DNA of 64,000 nucleotides from JABFRG01 sp038210445 (GTDB lineage: Bacteria > Myxococcota_A > Polyangia > Polyangiales > Polyangiaceae): contig JBBQWQ010000042.1 in NCBI GenBank assembly GCA_038210445.1, positions 1-64,000 on the forward strand. The letters run 5' to 3'. Shown here in pieces: positions 1 to 7,007 of the stretch (the first letter of the stretch is position 1; every line of letters begins with the position of its first letter). A program made the position numbers and the translations under genes. The notes beneath the pieces were generated by a model. The model did no database searches, was not told where the DNA came from, and worked only from the letters and a program-made list of their open reading frames with translations.

Positions 1-689
1 GCAACACCAGTATAGGGATTCGACAGCGCCTGGCGTGAACCGTAGGTATTGAGATACCGCAGGGCCACGGTGGGCAAGCGATGGACGCGGCCGAGCACCA
101 GGGAAAGCTCTTCCTGCGCGCGCTTCGAGGTACCGTACGTACTCGTGGGGCGCAGCGCATGGTTCTCGTGCGTGGCAATCGGACGAACTTCGTTGCCGCA
201 CTGCGAGCAGATGGGCTCCCACAGGCGCTGCTTCAATCGTTCGACGGGACGAGAGAACGTGGCGCTCGTTCCGTGCTCTTCACAGGCGTATGCGCCGTCG
301 CCATAGACCACCATCGAAGACGACACCACAAGCCGTTCGAATGGCGCGCGGCTCATGCGCTCCACCATGGCCTCCACCAACGTGGCGGTGCCAACCACGT
401 TCGCCTCCGTATAGCGGCGTATGTCGTACATCGACTGTCCGTTGCCAACCATGCCCGCCAAGTGAAACACGGTCGTCACATCCGTCAGGGCGCGGTCCAC
501 GGTGGCGCGATCGCAAACGTCACCGAGGACGAACTCCGCCGCTGCGTTCACGAAGCGCGGCTCTCCGGTCGGATGGGCCTGAGGCAGGAGGTTGTCGAGC
601 ACCCTGACCTTCGCGCCCTCTCGAACGAGGGCGTCTACGAGGTGGGAGCCAATGAAACCAGCGCCGCCGGTAACGAGTGCGTAGCTCAT
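1..689 (-). CDS. NAD-dependent epimerase/dehydratase (extended SDR), 3' end outside window
   Basis: Partial gene; 229 residues are visible from an ATG at 689 and the C-terminus lies beyond the window edge. The N-terminus has the Rossmann signature VTGGAGFIGSH (GxxGxxG at residues 8-14), an acidic residue after strand 2 (LDN, about 31-33), a Ser-rich segment at 122-125 and the catalytic YxxxK as Y185/K189 (STYGTSK). This is the extended short-chain dehydrogenase fold of UDP-glucose 4-epimerase-like enzymes, which act on nucleotide sugars in the cytoplasm. A CSQCGNE insertion (C161/C164) just before the active-site Tyr suggests a small metal-binding loop. Substrate cannot be told from the sequence. 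The following gene starts only on the far side of a YceI gene, so no sugar pathway context is visible. Confidence 0.9.
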   Translation of the reverse strand, partial: MSYALVTGGAGFIGSHLVDALVREGAKVRVLDNLLPQAHPTGEPRFVNAAAEFVLGDVCDRATVDRALTDVTTVFHLAGMVGNGQSMYDIRRYTEANVVGTATLVEAMVERMSRAPFERLVVSSSMVVYGDGAYACEEHGTSATFSRPVERLKQRLWEPICSQCGNEVRPIATHENHALRPTSTYGTSKRAQEELSLVLGRVHRLPTVALRYLNTYGSRQALSNPYTGV

Positions 690-731
690 GGTGCGATCCA
701 TAGCACCACGCGACCACGACCTGCGAGACGC

Positions 732-1271
732 TCAGGGATCGGTCGCGGCGAACGACACGTCGACGTTGACGTCGGGTTTCACCGAGGCGCCAAGGAACGA
801 CGGCTCCTCGATGCCGAACTGGGTCATGTTGACCGGAATCGTGCCACTCACGCGGTAGACCCCACCTGCGTTGGCCACCGTATAGTTGAACGTTGCCGGT
901 TTGGTCTGCCCGTGGAGCAAGAGCGTTCCCGAAGCGCTGCCCTGGATCTTGGCGCCGTCCGCGGGAAACTTGAGAGCAGATCGGGCGACCGTGAGCTTGG
1001 CGACAGGGAACTTGTCGGTTTGCAGGTACTTCTCGCGCATATGCTTGTTGCGGAGCGAGAGCCCGGTGTCGATGCCGGCTAGCTGCACACTCACACTCAC
1101 ACTGGTCCCGTCGTCGGCAACAGAGACGTCGGCAGTGCGGCCGTCGATCTTGAGGCCGCCAGGGCCCACAGCGTGAAACACGGCGGACGTGGCGTCAGCG
1201 GTCTTCGACAGCTTGGCTTCAGCGGCGAGGGGAGCAAGCAGGAGCGCGACAACCAGGGCAAAACGCTTCAT
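732..1271 (-). CDS. YceI-family secreted lipid-binding-like protein
   Basis: 179 residues with a cleavable signal peptide (hydrophobic core 5-17, likely cut after AEA at 19). The mature part has the YceI pattern: an N-terminal strand ending in SAVFHAVGPGG, a central region with LRNKHMREKYL and FPVAKL (in the family, the segment where the protein is made of compounds with a defined chain length), and a C-terminal GTLLLHGQTKP strand. YceI proteins are lipocalin-like beta barrels that bind polyisoprenoids in the periplasm; the ligand here is unknown. Length is normal for the family. It stands alone between the epimerase and the radical SAM operon. Confidence 0.85.
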   Translation of the reverse strand: MKRFALVVALLLAPLAAEAKLSKTADATSAVFHAVGPGGLKIDGRTADVSVADDGTSVSVSVQLAGIDTGLSLRNKHMREKYLQTDKFPVAKLTVARSALKFPADGAKIQGSASGTLLLHGQTKPATFNYTVANAGGVYRVSGTIPVNMTQFGIEEPSFLGASVKPDVNVDVSFAATDP

Positions 1272-1337
1272 GGGGGGGTGACCTCGAAGTGTCTACGCTG
1301 CCCAGGGGCGTGCGTTACGCGCGAGGCCGATTTGTTT

Positions 1338-2396
1338 TCAGGCGCAGTGGAATACTTCCGCCAAGGAATTGCGGTGAACCGCGTCGCGCTCGCGCAGTTC
1401 GGTGAGCTTGCGCACGATATCGGCGACCGGACGGAGAGCCGTGCTCACCAGGAAGTCGTCATCGGTCGCGCCGACCGGGTGGTAGTAGACGCCGCGACCG
1501 GTGAAGGTGATCTCGGGAACCAGGTCGGCTCTCACCAGCGCCAGCCCGGCCTCGGCAAAGCCACGGAGCGCGACCCGACGCACGACGCGATCTTCCGGGG
1601 GAATCTGCTCCGCGTCCAAGAAGTCGCGAAATCGCTGTTCATCGACGTCGGTCGACACGGTCGCGGCGAGGCGCACCCGGAAGCCGAGATCGCGCGCGAT
1701 GCGAATGCCCGCGCGGGCTTTTTCGAAACTACCGGCACCCCGGTGAAGATCGTGGAGACCGGCGTCGGGGCTATCGAGACTCACCTGCAGCGCAACGCGA
1801 TCGCGTGGCAGGCTCTCGAGGGCGCTCCTGCGGCGTCCGGCGAAAAGCATGCCGTTGGTCAAGATGGTGGTGGGCGCGTGCTCGGCGGCCGTCAGGGCCA
1901 AGGCCGCAATGTCCTCCAGCAAGAAGGGCTCGCCGCCGGTCAGAAAAATTTCCTGCGTTTGCGCAACCAGGCGAAGCTCGGCCAGGATCGCAGAAACCTC
2001 GCCCACCCCCAGCGCGTTCCGTGCGGTCTTCGGTGAAGAGCGCACGCAACAATAGTCGCACGCGAGGTTGCAATCGAAGTTCGTATAGAACCAAACGCGC
2101 GAGCCGATGGGCCGCTCGGCCTCCCGTTCCGACGCGGGCAGGGCTCCGTTGCGAATGGCGACCACGACCCCGTGTGCCTCGCTCGACTGCACCTCGACCA
2201 GCGCATTGCCGGTAAGGCTAGACCAGCGCTCGAGCTCGGCCAGCGCAAACTGGTCCTTCAGGTGAACCGAAAAGGTTGCGCCCTTGGGCGTTGCGCGAAT
2301 GGCCTGATGCAGCTCCAGCAAGAGGCCACTCGCAAACGTGAGGTCGGCTTTGGGTACTTGTACCGCAACCGCCTGCCTGAGCACGGGAAGGCGCAC
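1338..2396 (-). CDS. Radical SAM protein with N-terminal TusA-like domain
   Basis: 352 residues. The radical SAM cluster motif is C109-NLA-C113-DY-C116, followed by GGEP at 154-157, so an AdoMet-binding [4Fe-4S] enzyme core is complete. An extra Cys follows directly (C117). Residues 1 to about 75 look like a TusA/SirA sulfur-carrier fold (ending in DQFALAELERWSSLTGN), but the CPxP motif that carries the persulfide in TusA is missing; the position reads TFASGLLLEL. It is the last gene of a three-gene operon, starting 3 bp after the PhnD-like gene ends. The substrate is unknown; a role in sulfur or small-molecule metabolism is inference from the neighbours. Confidence 0.85.
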   Translation of the reverse strand: MRLPVLRQAVAVQVPKADLTFASGLLLELHQAIRATPKGATFSVHLKDQFALAELERWSSLTGNALVEVQSSEAHGVVVAIRNGALPASEREAERPIGSRVWFYTNFDCNLACDYCCVRSSPKTARNALGVGEVSAILAELRLVAQTQEIFLTGGEPFLLEDIAALALTAAEHAPTTILTNGMLFAGRRRSALESLPRDRVALQVSLDSPDAGLHDLHRGAGSFEKARAGIRIARDLGFRVRLAATVSTDVDEQRFRDFLDAEQIPPEDRVVRRVALRGFAEAGLALVRADLVPEITFTGRGVYYHPVGATDDDFLVSTALRPVADIVRKLTELRERDAVHRNSLAEVFHCA

Positions 2397-2399
2397 CGC

Positions 2400-3218
2400 C
2401 TAACGGCGCTCGAAGAAGCCTTGCTGCGTGCACGCCTCGCGCAGCGACGCGTAGCCGTCGAGCTGAGGCAACACCCATTCCTTGAGCCCCTCCGCCTCGA
2501 GAATGGGTCGATGCTTGGGGTTTTCCCACTTCATGTCCAAGAGGGCCTTCACGAATGCACTCTTCGTGTCTTGCTCCAAGCCTTGGCGTGCGGTGAACAT
2601 GCAGTGGGGGTAGGCAGGCGAAGTCCACACCGCCTCGATGGAACCGGCCGGGACGAGGTTCTTTTCTTGGATGCCGTGCCAGAATGGCGTGCCCACCATT
2701 CCCGCGTCGACGTCGCCGTTCATCACGGCGCGAAGCACGTCGGCTTCGCTGGTACCGGTATCGCCGTGCTTGCCCAGGTCGGTATTGAAGCGGGTGGCCT
2801 GGTAGTCGGTGCCCTCGACGAGCCCTGCCTTGGCCAAGTAGTGCACCGGAAGGATGGCGGCGTGCCCGCTATCGCGGCTCCCGAGGGCGATGCGCCTTCC
2901 TTTGACGTCGGCCAGCGACTGGATGGCACCGCCCTTGGGTGCGATCAAAACCGAGTTCCAGACCAGATCGGTATCGCGCATGGCGAGCGGAGCGCACGAT
3001 TCATGGCTCCAGGCGCTCGCCTGCACGTACGCCAAGTTGGTGTTCCATCCGATGTCGACGACGTTGTCGAGAAGCGCTTGCACCTGGGCCTCGTAGGACA
3101 GGAAAAGCACGATCTCGATGGGCAACTTGGCTTCTTCGCGAAAATAGGTCCGCATGCCCTCCCAAATGGTAACGACTTTGGGATCGTAGGCGACGGCACC
3201 GAGCAATAGGTTTTTCAT
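2400..3218 (-). CDS. PhnD-like (phosphonate/phosphate-type) substrate-binding protein without signal peptide
   Basis: 272 residues from the ATG at 3218, chosen because the protein family begins right there (MKNLLLGAVAYDPK) and the longer frame upstream runs into the preceding gene. The body matches the type II periplasmic binding fold of PhnD/SsuA-like proteins: DIGWNTNLAY, LADVKGRRIALGSRDSGHA, DVDAGMVGTPFW. Such proteins usually deliver a ligand to an ABC transporter, but here there is no signal peptide or lipobox and no permease or ATPase gene nearby. It may therefore act in the cytoplasm as a ligand sensor, or as an enzyme partner; this is inference. It lies 10 bp downstream of the acyl-CoA-dehydrogenase-like gene and 3 bp upstream of the radical SAM gene. 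Confidence 0.85.
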   Translation of the reverse strand: MKNLLLGAVAYDPKVVTIWEGMRTYFREEAKLPIEIVLFLSYEAQVQALLDNVVDIGWNTNLAYVQASAWSHESCAPLAMRDTDLVWNSVLIAPKGGAIQSLADVKGRRIALGSRDSGHAAILPVHYLAKAGLVEGTDYQATRFNTDLGKHGDTGTSEADVLRAVMNGDVDAGMVGTPFWHGIQEKNLVPAGSIEAVWTSPAYPHCMFTARQGLEQDTKSAFVKALLDMKWENPKHRPILEAEGLKEWVLPQLDGYASLREACTQQGFFERR

Positions 3219-3228
3219 GAAGGGGCGC

Positions 3229-4386
3229 TCAGAAGAGGGGAATGCCGAGAAGGGCTTTGCCGATGAACTCGCGGAGTACGTCGCTGGTGGGAGCCATGAC
3301 CGCGCTCGCCTGAGCGTCGCGGAAGTAGCGTTCGATGCTGGTGTGCTTGGAGAACGCTGCGCCACCGCAGGTGCGCATACCCATTTGGGTAACTTCAATC
3401 GCGACCTCGGCCGCGGCAGCCTTGGATTCGAGAACCCGCAGCATGGTCGCCTCGGACGGCACTTCGAGGTGGCCGATGTAGTCGCTCAAGCGGGCAGCCA
3501 AGCCGTCGGTGGCGATTTGCATGACGGCGAGGTTGGCCCGAAGGTTGGGGAGCGCTTCGCCCAGCGATGCGCCCAAGTGCTCGAACCGGGCATTTTTGAG
3601 GTGCGCGATAGTGCTGCCGACGGTGGCGCGGCAGATACCGAGGGACACCGAAGCAGACCCCAGGCAGAAGAGCGGGAGCACCACCTCGAGCATCGCCTTG
3701 AAGCCAGCGCCGCGCGCGGTGAGCTCCTGCGATGCGGGAATCTTGCAGTCTTCGAGGGTGACCGGGGCCGCAGCGTTGGAGCGCATACCCATGGCGTTCC
3801 ATGCTCCGGCAACACGCACCCCCGGAGCGTCCTTCTCAACCCAGCAGAGAACGGTGTCGGTCGGTCCACTGGAGTCGGGCACTTGTGTAGAGACCACGTA
3901 GCTATTCGCGATTCCTGCGCTGGTAACCCAGGATTTATAGCCGTTGAGCGTGAGCCCATCCTTGTGGGTACCCGCCTGCGAGACGGGCGCCCAGAAGTGG
4001 CTGCGCGAGCCTTTTTCGCTGAACGCGAGCGTAGAGAGGTGCTTGCCTGCGGCCATTTCTTTGAGCACAGCGCTGGCGGCCGGCGAGTTGGCGCTCGCCG
4101 CGCTGAAGCAGGCGGAAGCGCAGACGTGCATGACGTAGATCATGCCCAGTGAAGGGTCGGCCTCGGCCAGTACTGCAGCAACCTCGGAAAACGCCCGCGG
4201 ACCGAGGCCGCTACCACCGAGCTCCTGGGAAACCATCAGACCGAGAAGGCCCTTGGCTGCGAGGGAGTCGACGGCCGAAGCGGGGAAACGGCCGTTCGTG
4301 TCGTTATCCGACGCCTCGGGGAGGGCGGCATCTCGCACTTCGTGAGCTTTTTGCAGAGCGGTTGTAGCAGTCAACATTGCGGACAC
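3229..4386 (-). CDS. Acyl-CoA dehydrogenase-like flavoprotein, catalytic Glu region altered
   Basis: 385 residues, the normal length for the acyl-CoA dehydrogenase family. The N-terminal helical domain (LGLMVSQELGGSGLGPRAF), middle beta domain (LNGYKSWVTSAG) and C-terminal helical domain (GGAAFSKHTSIERYFRDA) are all present. The segment that carries the catalytic glutamate in typical members (YEGT) reads VMAPTSD here. The family also contains flavin-dependent monooxygenases of the DszC/SfnB type that lack this Glu, so this protein may be a monooxygenase or oxidase rather than a beta-oxidation enzyme (inference). It is the first gene of the operon with the PhnD-like and radical SAM genes. A 136-bp gap upstream should hold its promoter. 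Confidence 0.85.
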   Translation of the reverse strand: MSAMLTATTALQKAHEVRDAALPEASDNDTNGRFPASAVDSLAAKGLLGLMVSQELGGSGLGPRAFSEVAAVLAEADPSLGMIYVMHVCASACFSAASANSPAASAVLKEMAAGKHLSTLAFSEKGSRSHFWAPVSQAGTHKDGLTLNGYKSWVTSAGIANSYVVSTQVPDSSGPTDTVLCWVEKDAPGVRVAGAWNAMGMRSNAAAPVTLEDCKIPASQELTARGAGFKAMLEVVLPLFCLGSASVSLGICRATVGSTIAHLKNARFEHLGASLGEALPNLRANLAVMQIATDGLAARLSDYIGHLEVPSEATMLRVLESKAAAAEVAIEVTQMGMRTCGGAAFSKHTSIERYFRDAQASAVMAPTSDVLREFIGKALLGIPLF

Positions 4387-4522
4387 CTCGTGGCGGAGAA
4401 TAGACGCAACCCCGAGCCGCCCGGGTGGGGAACGTGCGAATATTTGCGTGGCGACGTCTTGATTTTTCGCGCACTTGGAACTTCCAATCGCCGCGCAACC
4501 GTGATTACGCGGCGAAGAACCG

Positions 4523-5398
4523 TCAGCGCTTGGGCGTGGCGACGCCGTCTTTCCATAGGTAAAAGCCTTCGCCGGTCTTCTTGCCGAGCTTGCCGGCGCG
4601 CACCATGGCGCGCAGGATCGGCGGCGGACGGAACTGCTCGCCGATCTCGCGGGTGAGGTGATCGAGAATGGCCAGCCGCACGTCGAGGCCCACCAGATCG
4701 GTGAGCTTGAGCGGGCCCATGGGGTGCCGATAGCCGAGCTCCATGCCGCGGTCGATGTCCTCGGCGCTGGCCACGTTCATCTCCAGCATGCGCATGGCCT
4801 CGGCGCCGAGGATGACGCCGAGACGGCTGGTGGCAAAGCCGGGCACGTCGCGCACCACGATGGGCGTTTTGCCGAGGCCGGAAACGAACGCCAGCGAGCG
4901 CGTGAGGGTCTCGTCGGAGGTGCCGAGGCCGCGCACCACTTCCACGAGCTCCATCACCGGCGGGGGGTTGAAGAAGTGAAGGCCCACCACCCGGTCGGGC
5001 GCGCCGATCTTTGCGCCAAGCTCGGTGATGGAGAGCGACGAGGTGTTGGTCGCGAGCAGCGCCTTGGGCTCGAGCACGTCGCGCACCTCCGCGAAGAGCG
5101 CGACCTTGAGCGCCATGTCCTCGGGGATGGCCTCGATGACGATGTCGGCGCCGCGGCAGGTCTCCTTGGCATCGGTGCCGGCGGCGAGGTTCTCCAGGGT
5201 ATGGCGCCGCTGATCCTCGGTGATCTTCCCCTTCGCCAGCAGCTTGTCGAGGGTGCCACGCAGGGCGACGATAGCGGCCTCGGCGCGGCCCTTCTGCGCG
5301 TCGAAGATGCGCGTGGTGTGGCCGGCGCTGGCGGTAACCTGCGCAATGCCTTGGCCCATCGTTCCCGTCCCACAAACGGCTACAAGCAGCGATTTCAT
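4523..5398 (-). CDS. 3-hydroxyacyl-CoA (3-hydroxybutyryl-CoA) dehydrogenase
   Basis: 291 residues from the ATG at 5398; a longer frame exists but homology begins at MKSLLVAVCGTGTMGQG. The NAD-binding GxGxMG loop is at residues 10-15, and the family landmarks ADIVIEAIPED, LATNTSSLSITE, VGLHFFNPPPVMELVEVV (catalytic His) and the PGF-TSR segment of the C-terminal domain follow in order. The size fits a stand-alone short enzyme rather than the large fused FadB. It oxidises 3-hydroxyacyl-CoA to 3-oxoacyl-CoA in the cytoplasm, or the reverse in butyrate/PHB-type pathways. A thiolase that could act in the same pathway is encoded about 22 kb away. Confidence 0.9.
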   Translation of the reverse strand: MKSLLVAVCGTGTMGQGIAQVTASAGHTTRIFDAQKGRAEAAIVALRGTLDKLLAKGKITEDQRRHTLENLAAGTDAKETCRGADIVIEAIPEDMALKVALFAEVRDVLEPKALLATNTSSLSITELGAKIGAPDRVVGLHFFNPPPVMELVEVVRGLGTSDETLTRSLAFVSGLGKTPIVVRDVPGFATSRLGVILGAEAMRMLEMNVASAEDIDRGMELGYRHPMGPLKLTDLVGLDVRLAILDHLTREIGEQFRPPPILRAMVRAGKLGKKTGEGFYLWKDGVATPKR

Positions 5399-5585
5399 CG
5401 GACCAAAGATAGTGCGGTGTCGGCGTCGAAGGGAAGGCTCACCTGCTTCGACGCGCAGTGGGCGGCGAAAGCAGTGCCCACGGAATCCGCTGTACGTGCG
5501 CCCTCTTTCGCGCAACTCTTGAGAAGGAGATGCTCATCCCGCGTCACAGAGCCGGCCCCGCGCATGCGGCACGGAACCCGCGGTA

Positions 5586-6986
5586 GTGGCGCGCATCATT
5601 CTCGTCGACGACAGCGCGAGCGCGTGCGCATTCCTCAAGGGCGAGCTCGAGGGGCGCGGCCATGCGGTGGAAGACTTTCGCAGCGCCGAAGCCGCCGCGG
5701 CGCGCGCCGTCGCTTCTCCGCCCGACGTGGTGGTCACCGACCTGTGGATGCCGTCGATGTCGGGCCTGCAGCTGTGCCGCTTGCTGCGCGGCGAGCCCGG
5801 TACCTCGCATGTTCCGGTGATCCTTCTCACCGCTTCGGAGGACCGCGGGTCGCGATTCTGGGCCAAGCACGCCGGCGCCGCGACCTACGTGACGAAGCAA
5901 GAGGTGGCGCGCCTCCTGCGCGAGGTCGACGAGGTGAAGGCCACTGCGAAGATCGCCGCGCCCGAGCGGGTCCGCAGCCCGAACCGCTCGGTTCAAGAGC
6001 GCCTGTCGGACCTCATGGACGAGCTCCTGCAAACCTCGACCCTGGCCGGCGAGCTGCGGCGGCTGGGCCTCGCGGCCGAGAGCCACGAGCGCCTGTTTCG
6101 CGAGCTCTCGGGGCTGGTCTCTTCGGTGATGAACTACCGCTGGCTGGCGTTGGTGCTGGAGGACGACGCGATGTTCGTGCACGCCCACCCGGACCTGGAA
6201 ACGCAGGCGGTGGCCGAGGCCCGCGAGTGCTTCGGCGTGAAGGCCAAGAGCCCGGAGCGACGGCGCTTCGAAGAGGACGGCGTGTTCCTGCTCTCCGACG
6301 CCACGCCCACCGCCACCAAGACGGCGCCGTCGTTGCCGTCTTCGTGCGCCATTCGCTATGGCGACATCACCCTGGGCCACTTCGCGATGAGCCCAGAGAA
6401 GCGCGGCCTCTCGCGGGAGGAGAAGCGCCTTCTCTCGCTGCTCGAAGCCGAGCTGGGCGGCCCCTTGCGAATGGCGGCGCTGGTGGCCGAGGCGCAGCGG
6501 CTGGCCTCCACCGATACTCTCACGGGGCTGTTCAATCGACGAGCGTTCACCGAGCGCTTCGAGCAGGCCCGCGAGAAGAGCGGGCTCCCCACCTCGCTGC
6601 TCCTGCTCGACGTCGACCACTTCAAACGCGTGAATGATACACGCGGTCACGACGTGGGCGACATCGTGCTCAAGCGGGTTGCCCAGCTCTTGCGATCCAT
6701 GGGCCGCAAGCGCGACATCGTGGGGCGCTGGGGCGGCGAGGAGTTCGTGGTGGGCCTGCCCGGCTCACCCGAGAGCGGGGCCCGCATCGTGGCCGAGCGG
6801 CTGCGTCGGGCCATTGCCGAGAAGCCGGTGGAGACCACCCACGGCGACCCCATCGCCGTTACCGCGTCTATCGGCGTGGCGACCATGCTGCACAGCCTGG
6901 AAACGCTCGACGAGCTGATACAGCGGGCCGACAAGGCGCTCTACTCGGCCAAGGAGCGCGGAAGAAACCGCGTCGAAACGCTGTGA
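5586..6986 (+). CDS. Response regulator with GGDEF domain (diguanylate cyclase)
   Basis: 466 residues with a GTG start. Residues 1-115 form a receiver domain with the phosphoacceptor D52 in VVVTDLWMPSMSG. A central region of about 170 residues (helix-rich, then a mixed region containing a double-psi-like or GAF-like segment that I cannot assign) leads into a GGDEF domain whose active site is GGEEF at about 383-387. The inhibitory I-site is present as RKRD, five residues before GGEEF. The enzyme should make cyclic di-GMP in response to phosphorylation and be inhibited by its product. No histidine kinase gene is adjacent. PilZ-type c-di-GMP receptors are encoded elsewhere in the window (23.6 kb). 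Confidence 0.92.
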   Translation: MARIILVDDSASACAFLKGELEGRGHAVEDFRSAEAAAARAVASPPDVVVTDLWMPSMSGLQLCRLLRGEPGTSHVPVILLTASEDRGSRFWAKHAGAATYVTKQEVARLLREVDEVKATAKIAAPERVRSPNRSVQERLSDLMDELLQTSTLAGELRRLGLAAESHERLFRELSGLVSSVMNYRWLALVLEDDAMFVHAHPDLETQAVAEARECFGVKAKSPERRRFEEDGVFLLSDATPTATKTAPSLPSSCAIRYGDITLGHFAMSPEKRGLSREEKRLLSLLEAELGGPLRMAALVAEAQRLASTDTLTGLFNRRAFTERFEQAREKSGLPTSLLLLDVDHFKRVNDTRGHDVGDIVLKRVAQLLRSMGRKRDIVGRWGGEEFVVGLPGSPESGARIVAERLRRAIAEKPVETTHGDPIAVTASIGVATMLHSLETLDELIQRADKALYSAKERGRNRVETL

Positions 6987-7007
6987 TCGCGTGATCCGCG
7001 CAGGCCC

